Shown: positions 1 to 8,963, numbered from the stretch's first letter. The stretch is 64,000 nt of DNA from Flavihumibacter soli (GCF_010692725.1 NZ_JAAFZB010000096.1:248001-312000), one strand, 5' to 3'. Notes: generated from the sequence alone by a model not told the origin. Numbers and translations: made by a program.

Positions 1-1
1 T

Positions 2-358
2 GGGAATGATTTTGAAACTCTGGAAGGAGAACTAAATGTAAAAGGAACGATCTATAAGCTGATAAAAAAGAAGATTTCAAGGGATACACTTATTGTTTTA
101 TGCATTAATCATCCAGAAAAGACCAGGATCGAAAAAGATGGCAACGATTATTTCAAAAAAGTAAATGATCTCACATCTGATACCTCAAAGAAGCCCGAAT
201 CGAAGGTTAAAACCGATTACGTCCTTCAGGATAAACTTGTAAACGTCTGTCTGATTGCCATATTTCATAAAACTGCCTTTTCTACATTCGTTTCAAATTC
301 ATTATTAAAAGGTCACTACCCTCTCATAACCTCCCCGCCCGAACTTCCGGTTTCCTGA
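2..358 (+). CDS. Hypothetical protein, 3' end only
   Basis: An open frame enters from the left edge and runs 118 codons to a TGA at 356-358; the 5' end lies outside the window. The translation is rich in Lys and Asp, has no membrane segment, and ends in a short Pro-rich tail (ITSPPELPVS). Codon use looks ordinary for the window. I do not recognise the family. It reads in the same direction as the AhpD/TonB operon that starts 159 bp downstream, but the gap argues against tight coupling. Coding status rests only on frame length and composition. Confidence 0.5.
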   Translation, partial: GNDFETLEGELNVKGTIYKLIKKKISRDTLIVLCINHPEKTRIEKDGNDYFKKVNDLTSDTSKKPESKVKTDYVLQDKLVNVCLIAIFHKTAFSTFVSNSLLKGHYPLITSPPELPVS

Positions 359-509
359 TCCAAATCATGATTTCTTGTTTGATTCTGCAAAACAGCGAAT
401 TACTGTCGCTGATCTTGCTGCAATAGCAGAATTCTCATCAAATCATGATGGGAGCCTTAAAACTGATGTTTTAAGATCCTTAGTGTTTAAATTATCCAGG
501 ATTAAATAA
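330..509 (+). other. Start-less open stretch, possible gene remnant
   Basis: A third-frame stretch of 59 codons is open from 330 to a TAA at 507-509. It overlaps the last codons of the upstream gene and stops 8 bp before the next start codon. It has no in-frame ATG; the only alternative start is a TTG at 375. The translation after 354 looks protein-like (for example ITVADLAAIAEFSSNHDGS), but I cannot name a family. It could be a frameshifted remnant, a sequencing error joining it to the upstream gene, or chance. Confidence 0.2.
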
Positions 510-517
510 GAACCGAC

Positions 518-1078
518 ATGCCTCATATTTCTTTAGAAGAGCATTTGCCCGGCATTACCGGCCTGCTCGAATATCGTTTGGATACAGCATATCCTATTCG
601 TGATCTAACACAAATTCTGTTAAGAGGTCCCTCGACCTTAAGCCAGGCAGAAAGAGAACTGATTGCCACGGTTGTTTCAGCCGGCAACCAATGCCAGTTT
701 TGTACCGCTGCACACACGGCTGCTGCAGATATCCTGTTAGGCGAGAGCCATACCAGTGATATGGTTAAAAATGATCTGTCTGAAGCGCCGGTGAGCGAAA
801 AGATGAAAGCCTTGCTTGAGATCGCAAAGTGCGTACAGGTCTCCGGCAAAAAGGTTAGTCCTGAGCTTATCCAGAGAGCTAAAAGCCTGGAGGCAAGCGA
901 CCTCGAAATTCATGACACCGTACTGATAGCCGCTTTATTTTGCCTGTACAATAAATATGTTGACGGGCTTGCCAGCGTTACCCCTACCGACCCTGCGTTC
1001 TACCAAACTTTGGGAAACAAAATTGTAAACCTGGGATACCTCAGATCTCAACCTAAACCTGACAAACAAACCATTTAA
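518..1078 (+). CDS. AhpD-like carboxymuconolactone decarboxylase family protein (paralogue 1)
   Basis: A 186-residue all-helical protein of the carboxymuconolactone decarboxylase/AhpD family. The redox core is visible: Glu46/47, then Cys59-x-x-Cys62 (CQFC) and His66, the CxxCxxxH arrangement that AhpD-type enzymes use for peroxide or disulfide chemistry. It is therefore expected to be a thiol peroxidase or oxidoreductase rather than a true decarboxylase. No signal peptide, so cytoplasmic. It is the first gene of a five-gene operon with gaps of 6-11 bp, followed by a TonB receptor, an MFS transporter and two paralogues. Its Cys and His residues sit at the same positions as in both paralogues. 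The substrate is unknown. Confidence 0.85.
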   Translation: MPHISLEEHLPGITGLLEYRLDTAYPIRDLTQILLRGPSTLSQAERELIATVVSAGNQCQFCTAAHTAAADILLGESHTSDMVKNDLSEAPVSEKMKALLEIAKCVQVSGKKVSPELIQRAKSLEASDLEIHDTVLIAALFCLYNKYVDGLASVTPTDPAFYQTLGNKIVNLGYLRSQPKPDKQTI

Positions 1079-1089
1079 TCAAAGATCAA

Positions 1090-3876
1090 ATGAAAGCAAC
1101 CATACTCATTTTATTATTTGCCGCATTTCTCATTCCCGGAATTTCATATTCTCAAACGGTTTCGCAAACGGGGAGTATTGGAGGAACTATCACGGATGCC
1201 GCAACTAATCAACCGCTGGCAGGAGCCAGTATTAATATTAAAGACCTGATGGTAGGTACCATTACTGACAGCAAAGGTAAATTCAGGCTTAAAACCTCAG
1301 TACCCTTACCCTATAAAATTATTGTTTCCGGTATGGGATATATCCGACAGGAAATTTTAATAGAAAAATCCTCTGACGATATTACGATCACATTGTCCCC
1401 GCGGCTAACGTTAATGGACGAAGTAGTGGTTGCGGCTTCCAGAGTAGAAGAAAATATAATGCAATCTCCCGTAACGGTCGAAAAAATGAATAACAGGGCC
1501 ATACGGGAAACACCTTCCATGAGTTTTTACGATGGTCTCCAAAATTTGAAATCGCTGGATGTCGTTACAAGCGGTTTGACTTTTACCTCTGTCAATACAC
1601 GAGGTTTTGGAGGGATTGGAACCGGACGATTTCTGCAGCTGGTTGACGGGGTGGACAATCAAACCCCGGGCTTAAACTTTTCCGTCGGCAATTTATTTGG
1701 TTTGTCGGACCTGGATGCTGAAAGCGCCGAATTAATCCCCGGTGCCGCATCAGCGCTTTACGGTCCGGTGGCCTTTAACGGCGTGTTGATGCTAAGGAGT
1801 AAAGATCCTTTTCAATACCAGGGTTTGAGCGTTCAGAGCAAGGTGGGGGCTAATCATTTGAACGATACTTATACTGAAACATCCCCATTGTATGACCTTT
1901 CTGTCCGCTTTGCGAAAGCCTTTAATAATAAATTCGCGATCAAGTCGAACGTTTCTTATTTCAAAGGCCTGGACTGGTATGCCACCAATTATTCGGATGT
2001 CGATCCCAGTACGCCGGTCTCGTCCCGCGGCAGCGGCAATCCCGGGAAGAACAGTCTGAATATTTATGGCGATGAGGTGGCGCAAAATATTGCAGGTGTT
2101 GGCCGTATATCCAGAACCGGTTATGAAGAGCGCTATCTGACAGATTACCATGTAGATAATTTAAAGTTGAATACCGCCCTTCATTACCGCATTGGCAATA
2201 ACCTGGAAGCCATTTACCAATATAATTTCGGAAAAGGCACTGCCAACTATACAGGAAGCAGCCGCTTTTCGATCAATAATTTCACACTGCAGCAGCATCG
2301 CCTGGAACTGAAAGGCAGCCAATTTTTTATCAGGGGCTATACAACTATCGAAAATTCCCATGATTCATATAATTCCCGTACACTGGGTCAAAAGATCAAC
2401 CAGACATGGGTTCAGGACCTGACCGGAGCTCTTGTTACTCCTGACAAGGCCGATGCCACCTGGTTTTCAAGGTACGAGGCCGCCTATAAAGGCAATATTA
2501 CCACCGTAAGCGCTAATGATCATGCATCTGCACGGACCTTTGCCGACCAGGGACGCTTTCTGCCCGGTACCACTCAATTTGAGGCTGAAAAAGATAAGTA
2601 TCAGTTCATCCAGGGATTAAGCGGAGCCGGCATTTTCAGCAATAGCAAACTGTATCACGCGGAAGGCCAGTACGATCTTAGTAACAAAATTAAAGTACTG
2701 GATGTGCTTGCCGGTGGTAATATCCGGAAGTATGATATGTTTACCAATGGAACCCTGCTGGATGACAAGGATCAGAAGATCACGAACAGCGAATACGGAG
2801 CTTTCATACAGCTCTCCAAATTGCTCCTACAGGATAAGTTAAAACTGGTTGCTTCAGCCCGTTACGATAAGAACCAGAATTTTGACGGCAGCTTCACCCC
2901 AAGAGCCTCAGCCGTGTATTCGCCTGTAAAAAACCACAACTTCAGGGCGTCATTTCAAACCGGCTTCAGAAACCCCACCCCGGTTGATCAGTATATCAAA
3001 TTATTCGTGGGACCTATAACGATTCTTGGTGGTGCGCCCGGTAACAGTAAGGGAATGAATGTGTATGAAAATTCCTTTACTTCCAGTTCTGTTGGTGCCT
3101 TCGGTGCTGCTTTTGGAGCCGCTGTTGCATCCGGTACCAATCCGCAGACAGCCATGGCAAACAACAAACAATTATTACAGCAATCACATGTTCCATACAT
3201 TAAACCGGAGCGTATTGACAGTTACGAAGTGGGCTACAAAGGCCTGATCAGCGAAAAGTTGTTTATCGATCTGAACTATTATTACAGCAATTACCAGGAC
3301 TTTATTCTAAACCAGGTAGTGATCGGTACCCCAAGCCCTGTTTTAAATAGTGATGGCACCATAAACCCTGCGGCAGCCGGCGAAATTTTAAATCGTCAGG
3401 CCCAGGCTTACCAATTATATACCAATGCATCGGATAAAGTGAGCGCACAGGGATCATCATTAGGTTTAACCTGGTATTTACCCAAAAGCTACCAGCTAAG
3501 CGGCAACACTACCTGGACCCGCTTTGATCTGAAGAATGCTAACCCAAATAATATTCCGGCATTTAATACACCTAAATTTATCTCCAATGTGGCTTTGAGT
3601 AACCACAATGTATTTAAGAACACAGGCTTCAGTATCAATTACAGATGGCAGTCTGCTTTCGACTGGGTGGGCTCATTTAACGGTCTGCAGCCCGGCAGAA
3701 TTGACGCTTACGGGCAATTAGGAGCGCAGGTGAGTTACAAACTCCGTACGTTAAAATCCACGCTGAAGATAGGTGGCTCCAATCTCACTAATAAGTATAA
3801 CGTACAGGCTTACGGCTCGCCAGCTGTTGGGGGTGTTTACTACGCCTCTATCACATTTGATGATCTGTTAAAATAG
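1090..3876 (+). CDS. TonB-dependent outer membrane receptor with N-terminal CarboxypepD_reg domain
   Basis: A 928-residue outer-membrane active-transport receptor. A signal peptide ends near residue 21. A CarboxypepD_reg-like domain follows at about 28-105 (GGTITDAATNQPLAGASI). A plug is next, with the TonB-box-like segment DEVVVAA near 110 and SALYGPVAFNGVL near 217-229, and then a long beta-barrel ending in an aromatic-rich strand. It is a free-standing receptor without a SusD partner, so a small ligand is more likely than a glycan. It lies 11 bp after the first AhpD-like gene and 6 bp before the MFS gene, which suggests outer- and inner-membrane uptake of the substrate handled by the AhpD-like enzymes. 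Confidence 0.9.
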   Translation: MKATILILLFAAFLIPGISYSQTVSQTGSIGGTITDAATNQPLAGASINIKDLMVGTITDSKGKFRLKTSVPLPYKIIVSGMGYIRQEILIEKSSDDITITLSPRLTLMDEVVVAASRVEENIMQSPVTVEKMNNRAIRETPSMSFYDGLQNLKSLDVVTSGLTFTSVNTRGFGGIGTGRFLQLVDGVDNQTPGLNFSVGNLFGLSDLDAESAELIPGAASALYGPVAFNGVLMLRSKDPFQYQGLSVQSKVGANHLNDTYTETSPLYDLSVRFAKAFNNKFAIKSNVSYFKGLDWYATNYSDVDPSTPVSSRGSGNPGKNSLNIYGDEVAQNIAGVGRISRTGYEERYLTDYHVDNLKLNTALHYRIGNNLEAIYQYNFGKGTANYTGSSRFSINNFTLQQHRLELKGSQFFIRGYTTIENSHDSYNSRTLGQKINQTWVQDLTGALVTPDKADATWFSRYEAAYKGNITTVSANDHASARTFADQGRFLPGTTQFEAEKDKYQFIQGLSGAGIFSNSKLYHAEGQYDLSNKIKVLDVLAGGNIRKYDMFTNGTLLDDKDQKITNSEYGAFIQLSKLLLQDKLKLVASARYDKNQNFDGSFTPRASAVYSPVKNHNFRASFQTGFRNPTPVDQYIKLFVGPITILGGAPGNSKGMNVYENSFTSSSVGAFGAAFGAAVASGTNPQTAMANNKQLLQQSHVPYIKPERIDSYEVGYKGLISEKLFIDLNYYYSNYQDFILNQVVIGTPSPVLNSDGTINPAAAGEILNRQAQAYQLYTNASDKVSAQGSSLGLTWYLPKSYQLSGNTTWTRFDLKNANPNNIPAFNTPKFISNVALSNHNVFKNTGFSINYRWQSAFDWVGSFNGLQPGRIDAYGQLGAQVSYKLRTLKSTLKIGGSNLTNKYNVQAYGSPAVGGVYYASITFDDLLK

Positions 3877-3882
3877 CAAAGC

Positions 3883-5130
3883 ATGCAAACTCAAATCAAA
3901 AACTCTGAAACCAACAGCAAGGGCCGGTCCCTGCTGTTGGCTGTTTGCCTGGTCTGTTGTGCCTTCTGCGGCTATTTCGCTACGCTCATGTCTGTCTATC
4001 TGCCTGTGGTAGTAAGAGAACTGGTCGGAAATGTAGGCCCGGAGGAGCTGGGCGAAGTAAGTGCCTGGATCGCTTCAATGTTCCTGTTCGGCTGGATGCT
4101 GGGGGGAATATTCTTCGGCTTTCTTGGGGATAAAATAGGCAGGTTAAAGGCGTTTTCAATCGCGGTAATATTATATTCCTCATTGAATATCCTGATCGGC
4201 TTTACCCAAAACTGGGTATTGATCGTTGCGCTCAGGTTTATCTCCGGCATTGGTGTCGGAGGAACCTTAGTGGTAGCTACCATTTTGATAGCCGAAGTAT
4301 GGCCCGCAAGATCCCGCGCCATTGCGCTGGGAATACTTGCGGTAACCTTTCCTGTGGGGATCGTCTCGGCTGGGATTGCAAATAATGCCTTTTCAGACTG
4401 GCGGACAGCATTCTTGCCAGGCATGATTCCGCTGACGGCAGCTGTCACGGCTATCCTCTTTTTAAAAGAAAGTACGGAATGGACCCGCTTACAAAAACCA
4501 GGTAATCAACAGGGCAGTACCTCCCTGCTCCTGACAGAAAATAGAAATAATATCATCAAAGGCTCCCTCATATTCGGGACTATGCTAATCGGTTTATGGG
4601 CCATATTTTCATGGATGCCAACGTGGGTACAGAGCCTGTTTGCTGATCCCGGTCAGGGCCAGACAGAAAGAGGGATAACGATGATGCTTCTGGGTGGTGG
4701 CGGTATCATCGGCGGAGCGCTGTCGGGCTTTCTGATCAATTACCTGGGCTATAAAAGAACGTTATTAATTGCGTTTGCCGGAAGTTTCCTCATGTGCTTC
4801 CTGCTTTTTAAAACCAACCGGGTTTTTTCTGAGATCATTTACCTGGAAAGCGCTTTGCTGGCTATTTTCTTTGGTATCAGCCAGGGTGCCCTGTCATCTT
4901 ACCTGCCTGAACTGTTCCCAACACATATCCGTTCAACAGCAACCGGCTTCTGCTTTAACATCGGCCGGCTGGCTACCGCAGCGGTAGTGTTTTTTGTCGG
5001 AACCCTGGTGACCGTCCTTGGAGGCTACGGAAATGCGGTGCTCGTATTTTCTATTACATTTTTAATTGGTTTTGCAGTAACGCTTCTTTCACCCGAAGCG
5101 AGGCCGCATACGGAGGCAAGTATAATTTAA
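3883..5130 (+). CDS. MFS transporter
   Basis: A 415-residue inner-membrane protein with about 12 hydrophobic segments. The major facilitator signature between TM2 and TM3 is present (FGFLGDKIGRLKAFS), and a second copy of the fold begins near residue 225. The pattern resembles the aromatic-acid/sialic-acid:H+ symporter branch, but the substrate cannot be read from sequence. The start at 3883 is 6 bp after the TonB receptor stop, and the next AhpD-like gene starts 10 bp downstream, so co-transcription is likely. It is probably the inner-membrane step for the receptor's ligand. Confidence 0.88.
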   Translation: MQTQIKNSETNSKGRSLLLAVCLVCCAFCGYFATLMSVYLPVVVRELVGNVGPEELGEVSAWIASMFLFGWMLGGIFFGFLGDKIGRLKAFSIAVILYSSLNILIGFTQNWVLIVALRFISGIGVGGTLVVATILIAEVWPARSRAIALGILAVTFPVGIVSAGIANNAFSDWRTAFLPGMIPLTAAVTAILFLKESTEWTRLQKPGNQQGSTSLLLTENRNNIIKGSLIFGTMLIGLWAIFSWMPTWVQSLFADPGQGQTERGITMMLLGGGGIIGGALSGFLINYLGYKRTLLIAFAGSFLMCFLLFKTNRVFSEIIYLESALLAIFFGISQGALSSYLPELFPTHIRSTATGFCFNIGRLATAAVVFFVGTLVTVLGGYGNAVLVFSITFLIGFAVTLLSPEARPHTEASII

Positions 5131-5140
5131 CAGATAAAGT

Positions 5141-5686
5141 ATGGCATATATTAACGTACCAGAAGGTGTTCCTGGCATAAGAAGTTTAGTCATGTTCAGG
5201 CCGGAAACCGGCAAGCCTTTGTATGAGCTTGCCCAGGCTTTATTACGGAGTCCGTCATCTCTGAGCGAAGCAGAAAGAGAACTCATAGCAGCTTTTGTCT
5301 CCTCAAAGAACAACTGTATGTTTTGCATGAGCAGTCATGCGGCGGCGGCCCGGTATCTTTTTAAGGATCAGAAAAGAGTAGTGGATTTTGTGCTCCATGA
5401 TTATCAGGAGGCACCTATCGCTGAAAAATTGAAAGCCTTGTTGAACATTGCAGGCAAGGTTCAACAGGATGCGAGAACCGTAAAGGCCGATGATGTGGAC
5501 CGGGCAAAAGAAACCGGCGCTACAGAACAGGAAATTCACGATACGGTTCTGATTGCTGCATCCTTCTGCATGTTTAATCGCTATGTAGACGGGCTTGCAA
5601 GTTTAACGCCTGAAGATCCTAAAGATTATGAACCTATGGGCGAGCGCATGGCTGAAATGGGTTATTCACTCCCTAAAAAAGATTAA
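5141..5686 (+). CDS. AhpD-like carboxymuconolactone decarboxylase family protein (paralogue 2)
   Basis: A 181-residue paralogue of the gene at 518. The redox core is kept at identical positions: Cys59-x-x-Cys62 (CMFC) and His66, preceded by the AERELIA helix at 45-51. It shares the N-terminal PGI-rich segment and the C-terminal segment IHDTVLIAASFCMFNRYVDG with its neighbours. No signal peptide. It lies 10 bp after the MFS gene and 6 bp before the third copy. Conservation of the cysteines in all three copies argues that each is an active thiol enzyme; whether they form homo- or hetero-oligomers is unknown. Confidence 0.85.
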   Translation: MAYINVPEGVPGIRSLVMFRPETGKPLYELAQALLRSPSSLSEAERELIAAFVSSKNNCMFCMSSHAAAARYLFKDQKRVVDFVLHDYQEAPIAEKLKALLNIAGKVQQDARTVKADDVDRAKETGATEQEIHDTVLIAASFCMFNRYVDGLASLTPEDPKDYEPMGERMAEMGYSLPKKD

Positions 5687-5692
5687 TTATAT

Positions 5693-6235
5693 ATGGCACA
5701 TATAGATTTAAAGAACGATTTCCCCGGTATCAGGGGCCTGATGGCCTTTGATCCGGACGCTGCCGATGCATTGAATGGTTTAGCCAATGTGCTTCTCCGC
5801 CGGGAAAGCACGCTTTCAAAGGGCGACCGCGAAATGATCGCCACGTTTGTTTCTTCGCAAAACGATTGTTTGTTCTGCCAGAGTGTTCATGGCGCAGTAT
5901 CAAGCTATCATCTGGATGATTCAGATGGGATACTTATTCAACAGGTAAAAAATGATTTTACGAAGGCTCCTCTTTCCAGCAAAATGAAAGCATTGCTGCA
6001 TATAGCGGGCAGCGTGCAGAAAAGCGGCAAAGCGGTAAGCAGCCAGCAAATTGATGATGCGAAAAGTGCGGGTGCATCGGACCAGGAAATACACGATACC
6101 GTATTAATTGCAGCAGCCTTCTGTATGTTTAACCGCTATGTAGACGGATTAAACACCTGGGCGCCTACAGATCAAAGCATTTATAAGGAACGGGCGGAAG
6201 GGATTTCTGCGAATGGGTACACCAAGCCCGGATAA
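5693..6235 (+). CDS. AhpD-like carboxymuconolactone decarboxylase family protein (paralogue 3)
   Basis: A 180-residue paralogue and the last gene of the operon. It again has Cys59-x-x-Cys62 (CLFC) and His66, with GDREMIA replacing the AERELIA helix of the other copies. The C-terminal half closely matches paralogue 2 (FCMFNRYVDGL), suggesting these two separated more recently than paralogue 1. Cytoplasmic, with no membrane segment. After the stop there is a 120 bp AT-rich gap to the convergent PAS gene, with no clear terminator hairpin. Confidence 0.84.
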   Translation: MAHIDLKNDFPGIRGLMAFDPDAADALNGLANVLLRRESTLSKGDREMIATFVSSQNDCLFCQSVHGAVSSYHLDDSDGILIQQVKNDFTKAPLSSKMKALLHIAGSVQKSGKAVSSQQIDDAKSAGASDQEIHDTVLIAAAFCMFNRYVDGLNTWAPTDQSIYKERAEGISANGYTKPG

Positions 6236-6355
6236 AGAAGGTTCGTTTGCTCAACAATCCTGTTAAACTCTTCCAAAGGTGCATCGATCGCTATTTAAAA
6301 AATATTTATTCAGCTGCTGCTTAAAGTCTGCCCAGCCCGAAAATTATATTTTATA

Positions 6356-6742
6356 TTATTGAACTTCATGATCTGAAAGCTCCTTGGTAAGTTTCGTAAA
6401 GCCAATTACTTCCCCATCATCGCTGTGCAGGGCAGTGATCAGTATACTTCCCCAAAAAATCGTCCCATCTTTTTTCAGGCGTCTGCCGATATGCCTTGCT
6501 CTGCCTTCCTTTTTTGCCAACTCTATCAGCTGTTCAGGAAGGAGCGCTTGTCTGTCCTGGGGCATATAAAATATTCTGAAATTCTGACCGAGGATTTCTT
6601 CCTCCTTATAGCCTTTGATTTTTTCCGCCCCTTTATTCCATGATAAAATGGCACCATCAATATCAAGCAAAATAATAGCATAATCCTGTATTTCTGCGAT
6701 CATCCTCTGATGCAGTTTTTCAAGCAGGTCCTTTTTTTCCAT
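6356..6742 (-). CDS. Single PAS-domain protein
   Basis: A 128-residue protein made almost entirely of one PAS domain (about 12-122): ILLDIDGAILSWNKGAEKI, the helix YKEEEILGQNF, and the closing PAC-type strands around FWGSILITALHSDDGEVIGF. There is no output domain, so it is either a stand-alone sensor/adaptor that interacts with a kinase or a truncated kinase input module. The start at 6742 leaves a short N-terminal helix. The two orphan hybrid-less PAS kinases elsewhere in the window are possible partners, but nothing links them directly. Confidence 0.75.
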   Translation of the reverse strand: MEKKDLLEKLHQRMIAEIQDYAIILLDIDGAILSWNKGAEKIKGYKEEEILGQNFRIFYMPQDRQALLPEQLIELAKKEGRARHIGRRLKKDGTIFWGSILITALHSDDGEVIGFTKLTKELSDHEVQ

Positions 6743-7062
6743 TATTACTCTTTCTAAAAATGCGAAGGTAAAAAATTAGTGATGGATAAGTCTCAATTAT
6801 CTCCCTTACCAGTTGATTGAGCACTTTTGGCACAGGCTAATCTTTCTTTTCTGGTTTTTAGTTTAAACTAAAAAAACGATTCCATAAACTGAATACGAAA
6901 GCTGAGAGGATAAACGATTTATAACAGATACTTTAGAAACAAGATAATGAATTGCAACAAAGGTTCTCATATGAACCACTAAATTTTATTAACTTTAAAG
7001 CTACAACTAACCTATCTAAAGAAACCCGTTTAAATTCAGACACCAATTTTAGCCATCACAGA
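6743..7062. other. Divergent intergenic region
   Basis: 320 bp between the leftward PAS gene and the rightward isomerase-like gene. It must hold both promoters. It is AT-rich, with runs of A around 6872. I see no convincing ORF, hairpin or repeat. A TTG at 6952 is in frame with the downstream gene but would add 37 residues without signal-peptide character. Confidence 0.4.
6763..6770 (-). promoter_or_regulatory. Candidate -7 box for the PAS gene
   Basis: Read leftward this is TACCTTCG, one base off the Bacteroidota -7 consensus TAnnTTTG, 20 bp upstream of the PAS gene start. A TTG lies about 23 bp further upstream, within the range for a -33 element. Pattern match only. Confidence 0.4.
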
Positions 7063-7962
7063 ATGACTTCCAGAAAAGAATTTTTAAAATATGCAGCCCT
7101 GTATTCTGCGGCTTTAGCTTTACCAGGGTTTGCAAACGCAAATGCTAAATCCCGCTATAAATTAGGAATTCAATTGTATTCAGTCAGGGAGTCGATGGAA
7201 AAAGACCTCAGGGGAACACTTAAGCAAATAGCCGGATTCGGATACCAGGAAGCGGAGACTTATGGATTTAATTATGGGAACAATAAATACTATTGGGGCC
7301 TGGAACCAAAGCAGGCTAAGAGTTTGTTAGATGAAGTTAATCTTACCACTTCCTCGGGTCATTATGATCTGGATAAATTTTTCCAGAAGGGCCAAAGTTC
7401 GGCGCTGGCGAAATATGTGGATGAATGTATTGAAGGTGCGAACACATTAAAGCAGAAATATATTGTCTGGCCATGGCTCGCTCCCGAATACAGAACCATT
7501 GATGAGTTTAAACGGCTTTCAACCACCCTGAATATCATCGGGGAACAAATAAAGAAAGGCGGGTTACAATTAGCTTATCACAATCATGATTTTGAGTTTA
7601 TTAACCTGAATGGCCAATTGGGGTTCGACATATTATTACAGGAGACCGATCCAAGCCTGGTAAAGTTAGAACTGGATATTTATTGGGCGACTTATAGATC
7701 ACCATACACGATCCATGATCTGTTCATGAAGCAACCGGGCCGGTTTGTAGTCTGGCATTTAAAAGATATGGATTTGAAAAATCATGATCTGCATACTCCT
7801 GTGGGAGATGGAACAATTGATTTCCAGGCGATCTTCAAAGATGCTGCCCTTTCCGGAGTTACAAATATGTTTGTAGAGCAAGGAAATAATTATGTTCCCG
7901 ATGCCTTAAGCTGCATGAAAAAGAGCGCTGCTTATGTTAAAAGACACCTCCTTGATCTATAA
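7063..7962 (+). CDS. Exported sugar phosphate isomerase/epimerase-like TIM-barrel protein
   Basis: A 299-residue protein of the xylose isomerase-like TIM-barrel superfamily. I chose the ATG at 7063 because it gives a Tat-like leader (TSRKEFLKYAAL, then a hydrophobic run ending near ALPGFANA). The barrel begins with LGIQLYSVRESM. Likely metal-ligand segments are YHNHDFEF, KLELDIYWA, WHLKDMD and MFVEQGN, typical of the family. It would isomerise or epimerise a sugar or inositol derivative in the periplasm; the exact substrate is not evident. It stands alone, with 394 bp to the next gene. Confidence 0.78.
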   Translation: MTSRKEFLKYAALYSAALALPGFANANAKSRYKLGIQLYSVRESMEKDLRGTLKQIAGFGYQEAETYGFNYGNNKYYWGLEPKQAKSLLDEVNLTTSSGHYDLDKFFQKGQSSALAKYVDECIEGANTLKQKYIVWPWLAPEYRTIDEFKRLSTTLNIIGEQIKKGGLQLAYHNHDFEFINLNGQLGFDILLQETDPSLVKLELDIYWATYRSPYTIHDLFMKQPGRFVVWHLKDMDLKNHDLHTPVGDGTIDFQAIFKDAALSGVTNMFVEQGNNYVPDALSCMKKSAAYVKRHLLDL

Positions 7963-8356
7963 TAACATTTTAACTTGAGAGGAGTCACCCTACGGCGAAT
8001 TACAACTCCTTTTGTCTCTTTCATTAGAAGCCACAACCTCGCAAAACTTTTTCATTTAGAATTATCCTGGGATCTGAGAAGGTAAGTCGGGCTTTGGTCA
8101 TTTCTGTCAACCGCAACTTCGAAGTTCATCAAAAATTGTTATTCCAATTTTACAGGGTGGGATCAATTGCATTTTGCATTCGTATAAGGAGCGTCATAGA
8201 TTTTTTAAAATGATTCCGGTATAAATGTTAAATTAAATTGAATGAAAAGATACCCGTGACATCAGAGATTTAAAGGCTCAAAAGAATTTTCGGCAAGTAC
8301 TACTAAAACACCTGCAATTTTTGCGAGCGTTGGCGGTATTTAAATCCCAAAGGAAT
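7963..8356. other. Intergenic region without a recognisable gene
   Basis: 394 bp between the isomerase-like gene and the response regulator. It contains a weak hairpin just after the first gene, a perfect 12-bp palindrome (AACTTCGAAGTT) at 8115-8126, and AT-rich sequence around 8205-8245. No ORF with coding character is visible. The palindrome could be a dimer-binding site, but it occurs only once here. Confidence 0.4.
7980..8010 (+). terminator. Weak terminator candidate after the isomerase-like gene
   Basis: AGGAGT (7980-7985) pairs with ACTCCT (8005-8010), followed by TTTTG. A six-pair stem with a 19-nt loop is weak; the call rests mainly on the position 17 bp after the stop codon and the T run. 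Confidence 0.28.
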
Positions 8357-8740
8357 ATGATTCAGAAAATACTAATCGTTGATGATGACAGCATCGCAGG
8401 TTTTCTTCACAAGCTGCTTATCAGCGAATGCGGCTTTGAGCATGAACTGCTAACATTTGATAATGGCAGGATTGCCCTGGAATATCTGAATAATAAAAAT
8501 CCCGAATTCGACAGATGTATCCTGCTATTAGATATCAATATGCCTGATATAAATGGCTGGCAATTATTAGAAGTTCTCGAAACTTCATCTTTTCGGGCAA
8601 AGCTCAAGGTTATCATGATTACATCTTCCATTGACCCGGCCGATGTTAAGAAGTCAAAGAATTACCCACTCGTTACACGTTTTTTCGTCAAGCCTTTAAC
8701 CGGCGATGTCTGTGCTGAATTGCAAAGCGCACTAGCGTAA
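8357..8740 (+). CDS. Single-domain response regulator (CheY-like)
   Basis: A 127-residue receiver domain with no output domain. The acidic pocket is Asp9-Asp11 (ILIVDDDS), the phospho-acceptor is Asp59 (ILLLDINMPDINGW), the switch Thr/Ser is at 89-90 (MITSS), and the conserved Lys is 112 (FFVKPL). I preferred the ATG at 8357 because it places the first beta-strand at residue 3, as usual; a TTG at 8321 would add 12 unlikely residues. It would relay phosphate from a histidine kinase, possibly one of the orphan kinases at 37252 or 60455, but no partner gene adjoins it. Confidence 0.88.
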   Translation: MIQKILIVDDDSIAGFLHKLLISECGFEHELLTFDNGRIALEYLNNKNPEFDRCILLLDINMPDINGWQLLEVLETSSFRAKLKVIMITSSIDPADVKKSKNYPLVTRFFVKPLTGDVCAELQSALA

Positions 8741-8823
8741 TCCGTTAACCTAACAGAGCCTTATCGGCCTGGGCAGAAATTTATTATATACTGAACATAC
8801 TAAAAGAACAGTTTACTAAGATC

Positions 8824-8851
8824 GTGCAATAACATGATAGGATTGTGCAAT
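8824..8851 (+). promoter_or_regulatory. Candidate operator: GTGCAAT direct repeat, 21-bp spacing
   Basis: GTGCAAT occurs at 8824-8830 and again at 8845-8851, exactly 21 bp start to start, which puts both copies on the same DNA face. It is 113 bp upstream of the lipoprotein gene. It resembles AraC-type operators, and an AraC-type gene lies 1 kb downstream. The left copy sits in a 23-bp segment (8817-8839) that recurs identically at 22930-22952. Confidence 0.45.
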
Positions 8852-8963
8852 GGGTCAACCGCGAATGCTTGTTAATTTAGATTTGCCAAGACACTAATCT
8901 ATTTTTTTAATCGCAGGTGCTTACAGTCATTCCGGTTTAGTCTATCAAGTTAATATTCACACC

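Noticed and set aside
6952-7062. N-terminal extension of the isomerase-like protein from a TTG start
   Set aside because: The extension is polar and would bury the clear Tat-like leader that begins at the ATG at 7063.
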